Assembly: GCA_002348265.1 (NCBI GenBank)
Contig: DEAT01000032.1
Span: 1-17,218, forward strand
Origin: Gemmatimonadales bacterium UBA2975
Lineage (GTDB): Bacteria; Gemmatimonadota; Gemmatimonadetes; Longimicrobiales; Gaopeijiaceae
Length of the DNA stretch: 17,218 nt
Direction: 5' to 3'
Made by a program: the position numbers and the translations under genes. The notes below the pieces were generated by a model that worked only from the letters and a program-made list of their open reading frames with translations, ran no database searches and was not told where the DNA came from. Numbering within the stretch: position 1 is the first letter of the stretch; each line of letters opens with the position of its first letter. This document shows positions 8,142 to 14,584 of this stretch, piece after piece.

Positions 8142-9256
8142 GTGGAAGACTGCTTTTTTACACGATGATCGTTGCTCTGCTTCCTGGGTCACTTTCTGCC
8201 CAGAGAGCTTTGCTCACTACGGATCGTTTGATCTTCGGTAATCAGGACGATCTCACAGCGTCGATTGTCTTTGAGGATGTGGACGGAGATGGCGACTTAG
8301 ATGCACTGATCGCCAATGGCCGCCATTGGACTCAGCTGAATGAGGTATACGTAAATAACGGTGCCGGACAATTCACGTGGGGGTATCCGCTGGGACCGGA
8401 GAAAGCGACTACGTATGCCGTGCCAGCGGGCGACCTAGATGGGGATGGTGACGTCGATGTGGTGGTAGGAAATGACAGAGCAGAGAACTGGGTGTATTTG
8501 AATGACGGCACGGGTCGCTTCACTAGGGTGTGGTCCGTGGGACCCGAGATCGAACCAACTCGTTCGGCTCAGCTGTTCGACTTGGATGGGGATGGCAGCC
8601 TCGATGTGTTAGTCACCAACCGAGGCACGACAAACGGCTTTTACCTTAACGATGGAGGAGGGCGTTTCGGGCCTAAGCGGTCGTTTGGTGACCCGAATGG
8701 TTCGACGATTGCGGTTGCGATAGGGGACATCGATCACGATGGAGATGTCGATTTAGTACTTGCAAATAGAGATGGTCAGGCCAATCAAATCCTTCTGAAT
8801 AATGGAGAGTTAATCTTCGACGAAGTACGTGAATTTGGGACTGGGTCTGACGAGACGCGCTCGGTAGTGTTGGCTGACCTGAATTCAGACGGTGCTCTCG
8901 ACATTGTAGCCGGAAATATTGGGGAGCCTAACGCTGTCTACCTTGCTGAGCGACTTGGGCACTTTGGGCCCGGGATTCCTTTTGGGCATGATGAACAAAC
9001 GTATGCTAGCACAGTCGCCGATCTGGATAGAGATGGCGATCTGGATATCATTTTGGCCAATGTGAGGGGGCCTAACGCTCTTTACTTCAACTCTGGGAAT
9101 GGCGAGTCATGGAGTGAGAAGTTCATCGAGGGTTTTGAGGAGTACACGTACGGTGTGGTCGCGGCAGATGTGAATGGGGATGGTTACCCAGATTTGGCTT
9201 TCGCCAATTCTGAATCACTCAATCGCTTGTATTTGAACGTTGACTCTCGGAAGTAG
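8138..9256 (+). CDS. Exported seven-bladed FG-GAP/VCBS repeat propeller
   Basis: This 372-residue protein has a signal peptide cleaved at LSA|QR (before Gln22), and the mature chain is essentially all propeller. Seven calcium-loop motifs of the D-x-D-x-D-G-x-x-D type begin at residues 47, 99, 148, 197, 247, 295 and 344, spaced 48-52 residues apart. Examples are DVDGDGDLD, DLDGDGDVD, DIDHDGDVD and DVNGDGYPD. Each is followed by a strand such as VVVGND or LANVRG and then a VYLNDG-type turn. Seven regular blades match the closed integrin-type beta-propeller, which binds calcium and usually mediates protein or carbohydrate contacts. There is no catalytic domain and no sorting or secretion tail. 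The ATG overlaps the stop of the metallo-beta-lactamase-fold gene by four bases, so it may be that protein's partner or scaffold. The gene is convergent with the M28 peptidase gene across 56 bases. Confidence 0.92.
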   Translation: MSGRLLFYTMIVALLPGSLSAQRALLTTDRLIFGNQDDLTASIVFEDVDGDGDLDALIANGRHWTQLNEVYVNNGAGQFTWGYPLGPEKATTYAVPAGDLDGDGDVDVVVGNDRAENWVYLNDGTGRFTRVWSVGPEIEPTRSAQLFDLDGDGSLDVLVTNRGTTNGFYLNDGGGRFGPKRSFGDPNGSTIAVAIGDIDHDGDVDLVLANRDGQANQILLNNGELIFDEVREFGTGSDETRSVVLADLNSDGALDIVAGNIGEPNAVYLAERLGHFGPGIPFGHDEQTYASTVADLDRDGDLDIILANVRGPNALYFNSGNGESWSEKFIEGFEEYTYGVVAADVNGDGYPDLAFANSESLNRLYLNVDSRK

Positions 9257-9312
9257 GTTCGGTCCTACAGAAGGAGTGAGGGTCCGGTGCGATCAATGTC
9301 CAGTGCGACCCG

Positions 9313-10941
9313 TTAGCCTCCGACCCACCGTCGGTAAAGGAAGCTGTTCTCATCCCAGCGGATGGGTCCCATTTCGTTCACGATGTGATACGTCACAAGT
9401 AGATTAGCCGCCAACTCACGTCGGACCCCCTCCAAGTCAAAAGGTTGGTCAAGGTCGTCGGTGGGCTTGTGATAGCGCTCGGCGATCCAGGTGTCGAGTT
9501 CTCCTTGCGCATCGCGTTCGGGATCCAGGCTTGTCCTGCCACCCTGCACCCAGATCGCGGGGATAGCGTTTCTGACGAATGCGTACTGGTCACTCCGGAT
9601 GAAGAGATTCTCTTCAGGAGTGGGGTCCTGACTTACCGGGGTGCCAGTCCGAGCGACGGCGAAGTCTACTGCCTCCGATAGGTTTGAGTGCTCATAGCCG
9701 AAAGCGAGCACGTCGGTCGCAGCCGTGATCATTCCCATGACCCCGTCGATGTTCTGATTCGCTACTATGCGTTTGGGCAAGACACTCGGGAACCGTGCGA
9801 AGTATTCGGATCCGAGTAACCCTGATTCTTCTGCCGTGACCCAGAGGAAAAGCACGGAGCGTCGTGGTGCTTCCATCCTAGTGAGCACAGAAGCAAGCGT
9901 GAGAAGAGCAGCGGAGCCTGATGCGTTGTCTAGTGTGCCGTTGTAGATGGAGTCCCCATTAATAGGGATGCCCGTCCCGAGGTGGTCCAAGTGTGCGGTC
10001 AGGACGAGGACTTCATCTTGAAGATCAACGTCAGAGCCGGGCAGGAGTGCGGCCACATTGGCGCTCTCAAACGTCTCGATCACAAAATGGCCACGGACCC
10101 GACCATCAATTCCTAAATCGAACGATAAGGGGACTCCAGAACGGATGGTTGCCAGTACGTTCTCGAAGGTTCTACCGGAACGTCTGATCCAGTCCTCAGC
10201 TACTCGCTGCGAGACAGTTACTGAAGCTTCTAATTCTTCAGGTGTTCCTGTGGCCTTGGTCAGATCAGACGGCACGATATAACGGGTACGAGACGGAGCG
10301 GAGGCTCTCGCCTCTCCGAGCCTTACTATGATCACCCCTGCTGCGCCTCGCTCTCGAAGTTCGACGTCCCGAGATGCGTTACTAGATAGCACGGTTCTCT
10401 CGAGAGAACCGAAGTGGTCGGGTGCTCCGGAAACGACCACGACTAGCTTACCCGTAACATCGATGGCTTCGAAGTCATCGTAACCCAGGTCCGGTGCGCT
10501 GATTCCGAAGCCCGCGAATATCATCGGTGCCTCGACGTCAATGTTGTCCCTTGTGGTCCTAGGATGCAGAGTGAAGTCAGTAGCCTGCATAAGCGGTGAG
10601 CCGTCTACGTTAAAGGCTGTTGAGGTCGGATCCACTTTTGTTCGCCGGAACGCTATCGGTTGTAGGTAGGTATTATTGAGACCTCCAGGCTTGAGCCCCA
10701 ATGATCGGGATTCCTGGATCACGTAAGCAGCAGCTGCGTCGTACCCTGGTGTGCCCGGTCTTCGTCCGGTCATTACATCACCGGAGAGAACGGTCATGTG
10801 ATCGACGAAGGCTCTGATGGACAGGTTCTCGAGGGCTTCGTCTATCGTCAGTGTCGGCCCAGCAAGAAAACAATATCCACCAAAAAGAATCAGGACCCCA
10901 ACGACCCACCCGGAGAGGTTTTTCCATCGGATTTGATGCAT
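9313..10941 (-). CDS. Membrane-anchored M28-family aminopeptidase-like protein with PA-type insert
   Basis: This 542-residue zinc peptidase likely removes N-terminal residues from peptides outside the cytoplasm. Residues 12-28 form a hydrophobic segment after a short basic N-terminus; no clear cleavage site follows, so it may stay as an anchor. Residues ~125-260 carry the protease-associated insert (MIFAGFGISAPDLGYDDF, then GKLVVVVSG). The M28 zinc site is complete: His317 (AHLDH), bridging Asp338 (LDNASGSA), catalytic Glu371 with ligand Glu372 (TAEESG), Asp399 (NQNIDG) and His491 (YHKPTDD). Its length fits PA-domain M28 proteins. ATG 10939-10941 has no Shine-Dalgarno sequence, so translation may start on a leaderless or weak site. 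A strong hairpin upstream (10989-11020) probably separates it from the copper monooxygenase unit. Family assignment is firm; the preferred residue is unknown. Confidence 0.92.
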   Translation of the reverse strand: MHQIRWKNLSGWVVGVLILFGGYCFLAGPTLTIDEALENLSIRAFVDHMTVLSGDVMTGRRPGTPGYDAAAAYVIQESRSLGLKPGGLNNTYLQPIAFRRTKVDPTSTAFNVDGSPLMQATDFTLHPRTTRDNIDVEAPMIFAGFGISAPDLGYDDFEAIDVTGKLVVVVSGAPDHFGSLERTVLSSNASRDVELRERGAAGVIIVRLGEARASAPSRTRYIVPSDLTKATGTPEELEASVTVSQRVAEDWIRRSGRTFENVLATIRSGVPLSFDLGIDGRVRGHFVIETFESANVAALLPGSDVDLQDEVLVLTAHLDHLGTGIPINGDSIYNGTLDNASGSAALLTLASVLTRMEAPRRSVLFLWVTAEESGLLGSEYFARFPSVLPKRIVANQNIDGVMGMITAATDVLAFGYEHSNLSEAVDFAVARTGTPVSQDPTPEENLFIRSDQYAFVRNAIPAIWVQGGRTSLDPERDAQGELDTWIAERYHKPTDDLDQPFDLEGVRRELAANLLVTYHIVNEMGPIRWDENSFLYRRWVGG

Positions 10942-10988
10942 AGAACTAGCCTAGATAAATGGATTTGCGTTTGGGTCCAATAGAGAGC

Positions 10989-11020
10989 GCCCCGCCTCAG
11001 AATTCTGTCCGAGGCGGGGC
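10989..11020 (-). terminator. GC-rich hairpin, probable terminator of the copper monooxygenase unit
   Basis: GCCCCGCCTC (10989-10998) and GAGGCGGGGC (11011-11020) form a perfect 10-bp stem around a 12-base loop that itself contains the palindrome AGAATTCT (10999-11006). It lies 69 bases past the stop of the - strand monooxygenase gene and 47 bases before the M28 gene, the right place for a terminator between two same-strand genes. Neither flank has a strong T-run: the - strand reads GCTCTCTATT after the stem. Termination is therefore likely but not certain; an RNA-processing or attenuator role is the alternative. Confidence 0.5.
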
Positions 11021-11089
11021 TAATTTCTGTGCACAGGTCAATTCTTTTAATCGACTGAGGCAGTTACTAGTGTCGAAGTAGCCCTCTTC

Positions 11090-12430
11090 CTAACGGTCGT
11101 CCTTGTCTGGTTGCTCACTTACGGGACGAGATCGTTCCGCCTTGATCTGTTCAAATCCTTCCTCATCAAGATGAGTCACAGCGATCCACGCGTGTGACAT
11201 TTCATCGGCGGTTCGATCACCGATGCCGACCCACTGATCTGGATCGGGGTTGTAGCGGTTTCCTTCAGTGTTGTCGTACCAGCCAGTTAGGATCAGTTGG
11301 TCGCCAACCTCGAGCAATGGAGCCGAGTCGTCTTCATAGATATGGCTGTGGTGCCACAATGCACTCCAGTTTGAAACCATGCTCACGGTTTCGCGGCGCC
11401 CGTTCTTGCGGAGGATCTGGATTGACATCGCTACTAAGCGAGTGTGCCCGTGTGGCTGCCAGCTGTCGATACGAACTGGCGTGTCGAATGAGTGGAACCC
11501 TTGTGTCATCAGAGTTCCATGGGGTGCAATGTCGAATCCTCGACCACCATTTAGATAGTAAAGGGTCAAGGTTTGGTCGAAAGCGCCCTCGTAATCCTCA
11601 TCGTGAAACCAGATTCCGATCTCGACCTGATCATCTTCGATGTCGACTCCGTTCGGCCAATAATGAATATCCCAAGAGACATCGGCATTGGCAGGGATCT
11701 TACGACATGCCCCGTCCGGCACGATTTCACCGACTTTTCCCAGGGCGTATTCGGAGAGCCGTCCTGCGCGTTCGCCGTCAACGAGAAGGGATGAGTTCGC
11801 GTGATGAGCTACAGCTCTGCCAATGACCGAGGGTTTCGTCTCAATAGCCTTTATACAACGATCAGAGGTGACGCCTGTCGGCACTACGGGTCTCCACCAG
11901 CGATCCTGACCGACTGCTGGAACGTCGTACGGCGCAGAGGCTACGACGACATCTGGTTGCCCATAGCGTTCCGCAAGGCGGAACTCTGCAGGATCGGGCC
12001 ACTCAATCGGATCGGGCATATCAGCAGGGTCGCCCTCGGGAGATCCGGCTGTGACCCATGCACTGATTGTGGCTATGTCTTCATCGCTCATGCGCCAATC
12101 TTCTTTCAGGTCTTGGATGCCTACATCAGCGTCATATTGATACGGCGGCATGTCCCGAGATTCTACCATTCGGGTGATCCGTCGAGCGTATCGCCTCACA
12201 TCCTGATATTCCATCAGAGACATTGGTCCGATCGCACCAGGCTGATGACACACTTGGCAGTTTTGCTGAAGGATCGGGGCTATATCCCTAGTGAAGGTCA
12301 CGTCGTCGTTCGACTCGGGGCTTGGACCGGTTTGTGCGGCGACTTCCTGGGTCGCTCCGATCACCACTAGTGCGGTACATACTCCCGTGATTACGGCCAG
12401 CTTTGCAGAAAGTCTAATGAGCCGATGCAT
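11090..12430 (-). CDS. Secreted cytochrome c fused to PHM-like type II copper monooxygenase
   Basis: This 446-residue exported protein joins a c-type heme domain to a type II copper monooxygenase core. The signal peptide ends VAA|QT (before Gln33). The heme motif CQVCH is at 58-62 and DMPPY (Met94) is a probable axial ligand. From ~150 onward all copper ligands known from peptidylglycine hydroxylating monooxygenase have counterparts: the HH pair 209-210 and His256 (DIHYWPNG) for the electron-transfer copper, and His327/His329 (QPHGHTR) with Met411 (DEMSHA) for the oxygen-binding copper. WHHSH (359-363) adds His residues. In known enzymes ascorbate reduces the coppers to hydroxylate C-H bonds; here the fused heme could supply electrons, which is inference. 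ATG 12430 is supported by GAGGAG at 12437-12442. The gene lies 70 bases downstream of the gene for a secreted protein of unknown function, with which it likely forms an operon. Substrate unknown. Confidence 0.87.
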   Translation of the reverse strand: MHRLIRLSAKLAVITGVCTALVVIGATQEVAAQTGPSPESNDDVTFTRDIAPILQQNCQVCHQPGAIGPMSLMEYQDVRRYARRITRMVESRDMPPYQYDADVGIQDLKEDWRMSDEDIATISAWVTAGSPEGDPADMPDPIEWPDPAEFRLAERYGQPDVVVASAPYDVPAVGQDRWWRPVVPTGVTSDRCIKAIETKPSVIGRAVAHHANSSLLVDGERAGRLSEYALGKVGEIVPDGACRKIPANADVSWDIHYWPNGVDIEDDQVEIGIWFHDEDYEGAFDQTLTLYYLNGGRGFDIAPHGTLMTQGFHSFDTPVRIDSWQPHGHTRLVAMSIQILRKNGRRETVSMVSNWSALWHHSHIYEDDSAPLLEVGDQLILTGWYDNTEGNRYNPDPDQWVGIGDRTADEMSHAWIAVTHLDEEGFEQIKAERSRPVSEQPDKDDR

Positions 12431-12500
12431 GGTCTACTCCTCTGCTGGTGTGCAATGACGGCACGACCAGTCGAGCCAGTACCGTCCTGCAAGATATGTC

Positions 12501-13466
12501 CTATTCTTCATTTACGCTCACTCGAATGTACCCGTTAGACCAGCAGCACTGGTGTCCTGGTGAACTGTCGGTGAGACCAAAGCTGTCAACCTTAACCCGG
12601 ATAACGTATTCGCCCGGGGTGTCGAATGTTGCGGTGAAGCGTCCATGATGGGCGTGGGGCCCTTCGAGGGGAAGGTTCACGGTCTGCCGAGTCAGCAGAG
12701 GTCCTGGCCCAGGCTGTCGAGCCCCTCGACGAGCACGCGCATTGGGGATCGCCTCCACTAGTGACTCGAACGAGATATTGCCTCCCGTAGGTCCCTGATA
12801 CTTCCACAGGGAGACGTTGACTGTGCCTAGTTCTCGCTCACCTCGATCCTTCGCCCAGAAGTTCAGGCTGATAGGTTTTCCTACCATGGCGGTCAGCGTT
12901 TCTGGTTTCCAGTTTCCCTCGACGCCCCACTTCCCTTCGTCGGCCTCCTGCCAGTGAATGGTTGGCCTTAAAGTTCCCGCCGCCATTGGCCCGGTGCTCA
13001 GTTCGTAAGCACCCTTGATAATAGGGCCAGGGGATACAAGCCTGCCGGGTACTTTTGTGGTGTAGCCGTCAGTGGTCAGTGTCCACCATACGTCACCCTC
13101 GAAGTCTGCTGGTACAACTACACCGAACACCCCTCGTTCTCGGGGGCCGCCGAAGCCGCTGTAGCGGACTGTAGGAAACGATGTAGGCTGATCGCCGTCG
13201 AACTCAGCAGGCTCGATAAAGTTGTTCGGACCAAGCTCAATCTCGATCAGTTCTTCATCGTTACGGTTCATGAATCCGAACGAGAGGGTATAGGTCCCGT
13301 CGGCGTTCGGGTAGAAGCCATCGAAATATGGCGCAACGAAATTACCGCTTGAGTTTGGAGGTGCGAGCGGAAACTCCCTCTGTGTCCAGTCTTGAGCGGT
13401 TGTGGGGGTAGACGTAAGCGATCCAAACGCTACCACAAGTCCGATGGCCTTCATCAATCTGCGCAA
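12501..13466 (-). CDS. Secreted protein of unknown function with C-terminal beta-sandwich and vicinal Cys pair
   Basis: I do not recognise a named family. The mature protein (~297 residues) follows a signal peptide cleaved at TTA|QD (before Gln25). It looks all-beta: many aromatic/Gly strands, and near the C-terminus GRFTATFDTPGEYVIRV (275-291), the pattern of an Ig-like or cupredoxin-like domain. It has only two cysteines, adjacent at 307-308 in HQCCWSNG, with His305 close by. Another His cluster, HAHH (271-274), precedes the last domain, so a metal site is possible. The start is TTG 13466, because the GTG at 13481 and the following AGG codons form the Shine-Dalgarno sequence itself. It is the first gene of a unit whose second gene is the heme/copper monooxygenase, suggesting a partner, copper carrier or substrate-binding role. 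That role is inference. Confidence 0.8.
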   Translation of the reverse strand: MRRLMKAIGLVVAFGSLTSTPTTAQDWTQREFPLAPPNSSGNFVAPYFDGFYPNADGTYTLSFGFMNRNDEELIEIELGPNNFIEPAEFDGDQPTSFPTVRYSGFGGPRERGVFGVVVPADFEGDVWWTLTTDGYTTKVPGRLVSPGPIIKGAYELSTGPMAAGTLRPTIHWQEADEGKWGVEGNWKPETLTAMVGKPISLNFWAKDRGERELGTVNVSLWKYQGPTGGNISFESLVEAIPNARARRGARQPGPGPLLTRQTVNLPLEGPHAHHGRFTATFDTPGEYVIRVKVDSFGLTDSSPGHQCCWSNGYIRVSVNEE

Positions 13467-13472
13467 CTCAGT

Positions 13473-13478
13473 CCTCCT
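13473..13478 (-). promoter_or_regulatory. Shine-Dalgarno fixing a TTG start
   Basis: On the - strand AGGAGG lies six bases before TTG 13466. It overlaps the codons just after the GTG at 13481, so that longer start is unlikely. ATG 13454 is about 18 bases from it, too far. Confidence 0.7.
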
Positions 13479-13730
13479 CACGACCTTAATCCTCTGACTT
13501 CATTTAATGGTTTCGGGTGAAGTTCGAAAGGACTCAGGGGTTGCTGTCGCTACTTCAGAAGAAACTAGGAAGATAGAGTTTTAGGGGTGGAAAGTTTTAC
13601 AGCATGCCGGGTACTCTACCCTGAGGTTGTCAGCAAAGATGAGTGATAAAGCGTCTTCCCACGCATGATCTCCTCAGTAGATTTTCTTCACGGTCCCACG
13701 GCTAGCGACAAGGTTTGACGATCCAAAAGA

Positions 13731-13750
13731 CGCAGCAACGAGATGCTGCG
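13731..13750 (+). promoter_or_regulatory. Perfect 7-bp hairpin just before the sdhC ribosome site
   Basis: CGCAGCA (13731-13737) and TGCTGCG (13744-13750) form a perfect stem with a six-base loop. It directly abuts the GAAGGAAG ribosome site (13751-13758) of sdhC. In the mRNA it would sit next to the initiation region and could affect translation or transcript stability. No T-run follows, so it is not a terminator. Function is inference. Confidence 0.45.
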
Positions 13751-13762
13751 GAAGGAAGTTAC

Positions 13763-14584
13763 ATGGCGACACGACCCACGGGTCTTCCCGTGCGGCGATC
13801 ATTTGGCCAGACGATGAGAGCGGATGCTTGGTGGATTCAGCCCCTCGTCGTGTTTACAGTTTTCACCGCCTTTGTGATTTACAGCACGTGGGCTGCGTTC
13901 CAAGGAGAAAACTACTGGCACGAGAATTTGCTGTCTCCGTTCTACTCTCCGGAGATATGGGGGTCGTCTGAGCTTGCCCTTATGCGGCGTTCAGGTCCCC
14001 CGGGATGGTGGCCTGGATTCCTTCCGTATTCCCCCGCTTTCCTGATTCTTTGGGCGCCAGTGAGTTTTCGTCTAACCTGCTATTACTATCGTGGTGCATA
14101 CTACAAGGCTTATTGGCCGGGTCCGTCATCGTGCAGCGTAGGGACACCTCGCAAAGAGTACATGGGTGAACGGAAGTTTCCACTTGTCCTGCAGAACTTG
14201 CACCGGTATGCACTCCCATTCGCACTGTTGCTGCTTGTGTTCCTGGCATACGACGCCTGGCACGCGTTCTGGTTCTCTGACGGGAACGGAGGTAAGGAGT
14301 TCGGGGTGAGCGTTGGGTCAATCGTGCTCACCCTGAATGTGATCTTCCTTTCCGGCTATACCCTCGGGTGTCACTCACTGAGGCATTTGGTGGGCGGCGG
14401 AATCGACCTGATTTCGCGTAAGCCCATCAGAAAGGCGGCATACGATTGCGTCTCGTGCCTTAACGGAAAGCATATGGCCTGGGCTTGGACCAGCCTGCTT
14501 TGGGTCGCGTTCTCCGATATTTACGTACGACTGTGTGCAATGGAAGTGTGGACAAACTACCCGTTGTTGTGGGGGGCCTTCTGA
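13763..14584 (+). CDS. sdhC: Succinate dehydrogenase membrane anchor, Sdh1/type F-like
   Basis: This 273-residue inner-membrane protein anchors complex II and should hold the quinone site. Five hydrophobic helices are visible near 26-46, 88-104, 148-170, 183-206 and 238-260. It lacks the short two-subunit SdhC/SdhD arrangement; length and motifs (FRLTCYYYRGAYYKAYW, LVLQNLHRYALP, GCHSLRH) match my recollection of mycobacterial Sdh1 anchors. In M. smegmatis Sdh1 a Rieske-type [2Fe-2S] cluster is buried in this subunit. Here Cys106, Cys124, Cys203, Cys229 and Cys232 and His147, His204 and His208 are candidate ligands; which are used cannot be told by eye. ATG 13763 is preferred over TTG 13715 because GGAAG lies 4-9 bases upstream and the longer N-terminus is unlike the family. 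The stop overlaps sdhA by one base. Confidence 0.85.
   Translation: MATRPTGLPVRRSFGQTMRADAWWIQPLVVFTVFTAFVIYSTWAAFQGENYWHENLLSPFYSPEIWGSSELALMRRSGPPGWWPGFLPYSPAFLILWAPVSFRLTCYYYRGAYYKAYWPGPSSCSVGTPRKEYMGERKFPLVLQNLHRYALPFALLLLVFLAYDAWHAFWFSDGNGGKEFGVSVGSIVLTLNVIFLSGYTLGCHSLRHLVGGGIDLISRKPIRKAAYDCVSCLNGKHMAWAWTSLLWVAFSDIYVRLCAMEVWTNYPLLWGAF

Larger units (their letters stand above)
13467..13762. promoter_or_regulatory. Divergent leader/promoter region upstream of the sdh operon
   Basis: This 296-base gap separates the - strand secreted-protein unit from the + strand sdh operon and should contain both promoters. No -35/-10 pair stands out; TTCCCA (13656-13661) with TAGATT (13679-13684) at 17-base spacing is the best weak match on the + strand. 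A 13-base inverted repeat, GGGTA-CTC-TACCC, lies at 13609-13621. Its two ends hold the ribosome sites of the flanking genes and the sdhC leader hairpin. I see no small coding gene or tRNA. Confidence 0.4.

Noticed and set aside
9253..9268. Small hairpin GTAGG/CCTAC overlapping the stop of the propeller gene
   Set aside because: Only five base pairs and no T-run follow, so it is too weak to call a terminator.
11194..12370. Two + strand open frames (210 and 189 codons) opposite the heme/copper monooxygenase
   Set aside because: They are antisense to a gene with clear catalytic motifs, are rich in Arg, Cys and His as shadow frames often are, and lack recognisable domains.
13715..13720. TTGACG resembling a -35 box and also a possible TTG start of sdhC
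   Set aside because: No -10 box lies at a proper distance, and as a start codon it has no ribosome site, whereas ATG 13763 does.
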